The position numbers and the translations under genes are program-made. The notes beneath the pieces are model-generated. The model was not told the origin of the DNA, did no database searches, and saw only the letters and a list, made by a program, of their open reading frames with translations. DNA of 45,951 nucleotides from Promethearchaeum sp. (GTDB lineage Archaea; Asgardarchaeota; Lokiarchaeia; Sigyniarchaeales; Promethearchaeaceae): contig JAUWOE010000003.1 in the NCBI GenBank assembly GCA_030612265.1, positions 1 through 45,951 on the forward strand, in the 5' to 3' direction. This document shows positions 43,438 to 45,951 of the stretch, in pieces (within the stretch, counting starts at the first letter, position 1; every line of letters begins with the position of its first letter).

Positions 43438-44592
43438 ATGATTTATCGCACACTTGGGAGAACTGGCATAAAAGTTAGTGAGATTGGTCTTGGTAATGTA
43501 TACTTTGAAGGTCAACCGCGTGATGTAGTTGTATCAATAATTCATGAAGCTATTAAAAACGGAGTCAATTATTTTGATTGTGCTTCTAATCCTCCTGAAT
43601 TAATTAAAAATATGGGAATCGCTCTTGACGGATATCAAGATAAAGTAGTAATAGGCGCACACATCGGTTCTGGAATGGAAAATGGTCAATATAAAATTTT
43701 ACGAGATTTCGATAAATGCATGAATTTTTTTAATCGGTTTTTGAATTTTTTGAAAATCGATAAAGTCGATATTTTGCATGTCCATAATGTCAGTGCGAAA
43801 GAAATTGATAATATTTTTGGGAAAGGGGGATTAATGGATCTTGCATTAAAATTAAAGAAAAAGGGTATAACGAAATATATAGGTTTAAGTACACACGATT
43901 CAATAACAGGTATCAAAGCAATTGAAAGTGGAAAGGTAGATGTGCTATTATATCCAATAAATTTGGTATCTAACGCTTCGCCTGGAAAAAGGGAATTATT
44001 TCAAGCTTGTGAAGACAATAATATTGGATTAGTTGGAATGAAGCCATTCGCTGGGGGAAAGTTAATGCAACGAAACTTAACTGTTTACAATTTAGAGGAC
44101 AATAACTATTCTCGTATTTCACCAGTAACTTGGGATAAATTATTGCAGAGAAAACAACCTGTTTCCCCTATTCAATGCCTACATTATGTGTTAACTCAGC
44201 CTGGAGTTTCTACAACGGTACCTGGAATTAAAAGTGTCCAAGAGCTGAAGGAAGACCTTCATTATTTTAAAGCCACTGACGACGAAAAGGATTATTCTTC
44301 ACTTATGTTGGATTTTAAGGATTTTATTCCAGGGCAATGTGTTTATTGCAATCATTGTTTACCTTGCCCATCGGGAATTGATGTGGGTCATTTAAACAGG
44401 TTGATTGATATCGCTTTGAATGACTTAAGTAATAACACGAGAAATATTGAGAATTTAGAAGAAATCCGATTAATAGTTGATGAATGCACTGAATGCGGAA
44501 CGTGTTCTGAACGATGCCCATTTAATGTAGATGTTGTATTAAAAATCAATAACTTTAAAGCACTTTATCGAAATATGCAATCAAATAAATAA
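43438..44592 (+). CDS. aldo/keto reductase-like protein with C-terminal ferredoxin domain
   Basis: A 384-aa protein. The first 280 residues follow the aldo/keto reductase barrel (MIYRTLGRTGIKVSEIGLG, GVNYFDCAS, DILHVHNV, YIGLSTHD, GMKPFAGG). The C-terminal 100 residues carry CVYCNHCLPCP and CTECGTCSERCP for [4Fe-4S] clusters. Of the catalytic tetrad Asp (YFD) and His (LHVH) are seen, but the Tyr expected in DTAxxYG is missing (DCASNPP) and the Lys in the TK motif reads AH (VVIGAHIG). So it is either a modified enzyme or one working by a different mechanism with electrons from the clusters. The start ATG 43438 matches family starts. Confidence 0.85.
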   Translation: MIYRTLGRTGIKVSEIGLGNVYFEGQPRDVVVSIIHEAIKNGVNYFDCASNPPELIKNMGIALDGYQDKVVIGAHIGSGMENGQYKILRDFDKCMNFFNRFLNFLKIDKVDILHVHNVSAKEIDNIFGKGGLMDLALKLKKKGITKYIGLSTHDSITGIKAIESGKVDVLLYPINLVSNASPGKRELFQACEDNNIGLVGMKPFAGGKLMQRNLTVYNLEDNNYSRISPVTWDKLLQRKQPVSPIQCLHYVLTQPGVSTTVPGIKSVQELKEDLHYFKATDDEKDYSSLMLDFKDFIPGQCVYCNHCLPCPSGIDVGHLNRLIDIALNDLSNNTRNIENLEEIRLIVDECTECGTCSERCPFNVDVVLKINNFKALYRNMQSNK

Positions 44593-44634
44593 GTCGATTT
44601 CGATTTAATGATGGAAATTTAAAAAAAAAAAATT

Positions 44635-45786
44635 TTACTCCCAATTGAGCAAACGTTGGGTTCCTTCTAACTTTCGAATTTTAGTTATATCTTGACTAAC
44701 TTCTAAAGTTCCACGATATTTTCCTTCTTTATCCCGAACAGCAAAATATCTAATGTAGATGAATTTCCCCCCAATTTCCAACCAAAATTCTGCTACATCC
44801 TTTGTACCCTTTTTGAATGCTTCAAGAATTTTCATAACAATGTGTTGACTTTTAGGAGGATGGCAATTTTTTACGTTTCTTCCGATAACACCTGGACTTC
44901 GAGGAAATAGGCGATCTGGAACATCCGAATAATATAAAACATTATCATTTTCATCAATAAAGGACAGATCTAGGGGTAAATGAGTTAACATAAGATTTAC
45001 GAGTTCAAGAGACATTTTGCCAGTTTTCATTTGAAGTAAACCTAAATCAGGTAATGAATCGGGCAGTATTTTTGTAATATCTTTACCATGAATATCTTCT
45101 GGAGTTACTGGTTTCCACTCGGATCCAGGTTTTACCCATGCAAATCCAATCTCTTCTTCTCCATTCTTTACTTTTATCCACTGTGCTTCTGATAATTTCT
45201 CTAAGGCAGCAGGAAAAAGTATGTTTTCTTCTTTGAAGATCATGTCAGCAACAGTATCCATTAGTTCTTCAAGTTGACTTTTATCGGCTTTGTTAAACAT
45301 ATCTCTGATTTCATCATGTTTTGCCCACATAACCTGTGAAGGTCCGGAAAAACCGACTTTTTCAAGCAACGGAAAGAGTTGATTTTCAAGACGCGTATAA
45401 TGAATTATTATTTCTTTTAATTGGATAAGGTCCATTGGGTTAAAATCTGCTCTTAGTTTCCTAATCAATTCTTTTGCCTTTTCATTTTCAGCAATGTAAG
45501 TATGTAGTGGGTGACCAGGGATAGTCTGGGGTTTTTTATTAGTAACTAAAGAGTCTCGAAAAATATCAACATGTAAATCACATAATTTTGTTACTTGTTC
45601 AGCAGTAATAACACCACTATCAATTAACTCTTGTTCCATGGTGGCGATTTCTGCTGCCGACACCAATCCAAGCTCATCCTTAAATTTTTTTTTTAACATG
45701 GGAAGATCTTCATTCCCTGCATGAAGTTGTAGAACAAGTTCTTTCAGTATTTCTTTTCGTTTATCAAAAAATTTTTCCTTAGACAT
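44635..45786 (-). CDS. DUF438-hemerythrin-PAS protein
   Basis: A 383-aa soluble sensor-like protein. The N-terminal 80 residues are a DUF438 domain (LKELVLQLHAGNEDLPMLKKKF, VSAAEIATMEQELI). A hemerythrin HHE domain follows (about 90-210) with HPLHTYIAEN, IIHYTRLENQLFPLLEK, KHDEIRDMF and KEENILFPAALEKL, giving the His and Glu ligands of a di-iron site that senses O2 or NO. A PAS domain is at the C-terminus (LDLSFIDENDNVLYYSD, YIRYFAVRDKEGKYRGTLEVSQDIT). No kinase follows. It may sense oxygen or redox state. It is divergent from a membrane gene at the window edge. Confidence 0.88.
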   Translation of the reverse strand: MSKEKFFDKRKEILKELVLQLHAGNEDLPMLKKKFKDELGLVSAAEIATMEQELIDSGVITAEQVTKLCDLHVDIFRDSLVTNKKPQTIPGHPLHTYIAENEKAKELIRKLRADFNPMDLIQLKEIIIHYTRLENQLFPLLEKVGFSGPSQVMWAKHDEIRDMFNKADKSQLEELMDTVADMIFKEENILFPAALEKLSEAQWIKVKNGEEEIGFAWVKPGSEWKPVTPEDIHGKDITKILPDSLPDLGLLQMKTGKMSLELVNLMLTHLPLDLSFIDENDNVLYYSDVPDRLFPRSPGVIGRNVKNCHPPKSQHIVMKILEAFKKGTKDVAEFWLEIGGKFIYIRYFAVRDKEGKYRGTLEVSQDITKIRKLEGTQRLLNWE

Positions 45787-45820
45787 GTTTAATAATTAAC
45801 TAAAAAATGAGTAGATACTA

Positions 45821-45838
45821 AGTTTTTTGATCAAAACT
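45821..45838. promoter_or_regulatory. inverted repeat between divergent genes
   Basis: AGTTTT - TTGATC - AAAACT in the short space between the minus-strand hemerythrin gene and the plus-strand membrane gene. It may be an operator, but the AT content makes chance occurrence possible. Confidence 0.3.
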
Positions 45839-45891
45839 AACTTATGTGTTATAAGCAAAGCATTTAAATCGTTTCTATTCTTTGCATAATT

Positions 45892-45951
45892 ATGGATGTT
45901 TGGCTCATTGGGATTATTTCATTGTTCTTTATCGGTATCCTTTTTATCATT
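45892..45951 (+). CDS. membrane protein, 5' end only
   Basis: ATG 45892 opens a frame that runs to the window end (20 codons). The translation MDVWLIGIISLFFIGILFII is a hydrophobic segment, so the gene probably encodes a membrane or signal-bearing protein. No family can be assigned from this fragment. Confidence 0.5.
   Translation, partial: MDVWLIGIISLFFIGILFII

Overview
The window is AT-rich archaeal DNA carrying the energy and sulfur metabolism of a strict anaerobe. HdrA, HdrB, HdrC and MvhD homologues, several stand-alone iron-sulfur proteins, superoxide reductase, rubrerythrin and ferritin all point that way. Several features suggest an Asgard archaeon of the Lokiarchaeia type: selenocysteine UGA codons inside an hdrA, a downstream hairpin resembling a eukaryotic-type SECIS, an isoprenylcysteine-methyltransferase-like gene, LRR and TPR proteins, and C-terminal modules resembling longin/roadblock domains. 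This placement is inferred from gene content; no rRNA or other phylogenetic marker is present.

Layout. 1-2619: end of a 2-oxoacid:ferredoxin oxidoreductase (alpha, beta) followed by an LRR protein. 2635-3311: a broken ParE-type toxin-antitoxin pair and a 38-codon ORF. 3423-18068: a redox island with hdrC, a polyferredoxin and a TPR-hdrB fusion on the minus strand; a divergent hdrA with two in-frame UGA codons; a minus-strand operon of an HdrD-like protein and NuoE/NuoF/NuoG-like subunits; then a plus-strand all-Cys hdrA with mvhD. 18383-22367: superoxide reductase, rubrerythrin, a GNAT acetyltransferase and a large surface LVIVD-repeat protein. 22368-24447: a gene-poor stretch holding two near-identical 158-bp repeats, remnants of GNAT and cold-shock genes, and a methyltransferase. 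24448-27683: cold-shock protein and an iron-sulfur/sulfur-transfer cluster (tusA, dsrE-like, iscS, iscU-fusion), divergent from ferritin across a palindromic operator. 28639-36232: a TPR protein, a frameshifted disulfide reductase, a CDP-alcohol phosphatidyltransferase, an EamA-like permease and a flavoprotein/HdrD-like pair. 36330-39060: a glycoside-hydrolase-like protein and an ABC exporter. 39140-39736: a peroxiredoxin-like gene with UGA at the catalytic Cys. 39956-43349: two tandem paralogues of unknown function and a VapBC pair. 43438-45951: an unusual aldo/keto reductase-ferredoxin protein, a DUF438-hemerythrin-PAS protein, and the start of a membrane protein.

How the genes may work together. 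NuoEFG-like subunits would exchange electrons with NAD(P)H, HdrA would bifurcate them through FAD, MvhD would link modules, and HdrB/HdrC/HdrD-like subunits would reduce a disulfide or similar acceptor. 2-oxoacid oxidation supplies reduced ferredoxin. The IscS/IscU/TusA/DsrE cluster would serve the heavy iron-sulfur demand, although its IscS lacks the PLP lysine. The strongest unusual observations are the two-selenocysteine HdrA with its candidate SECIS, the selenocysteine peroxiredoxin, the IscU-thioredoxin-reductase-like fusion, and the tandem unknown-function pair with a C-terminal module shared with the TPR protein.
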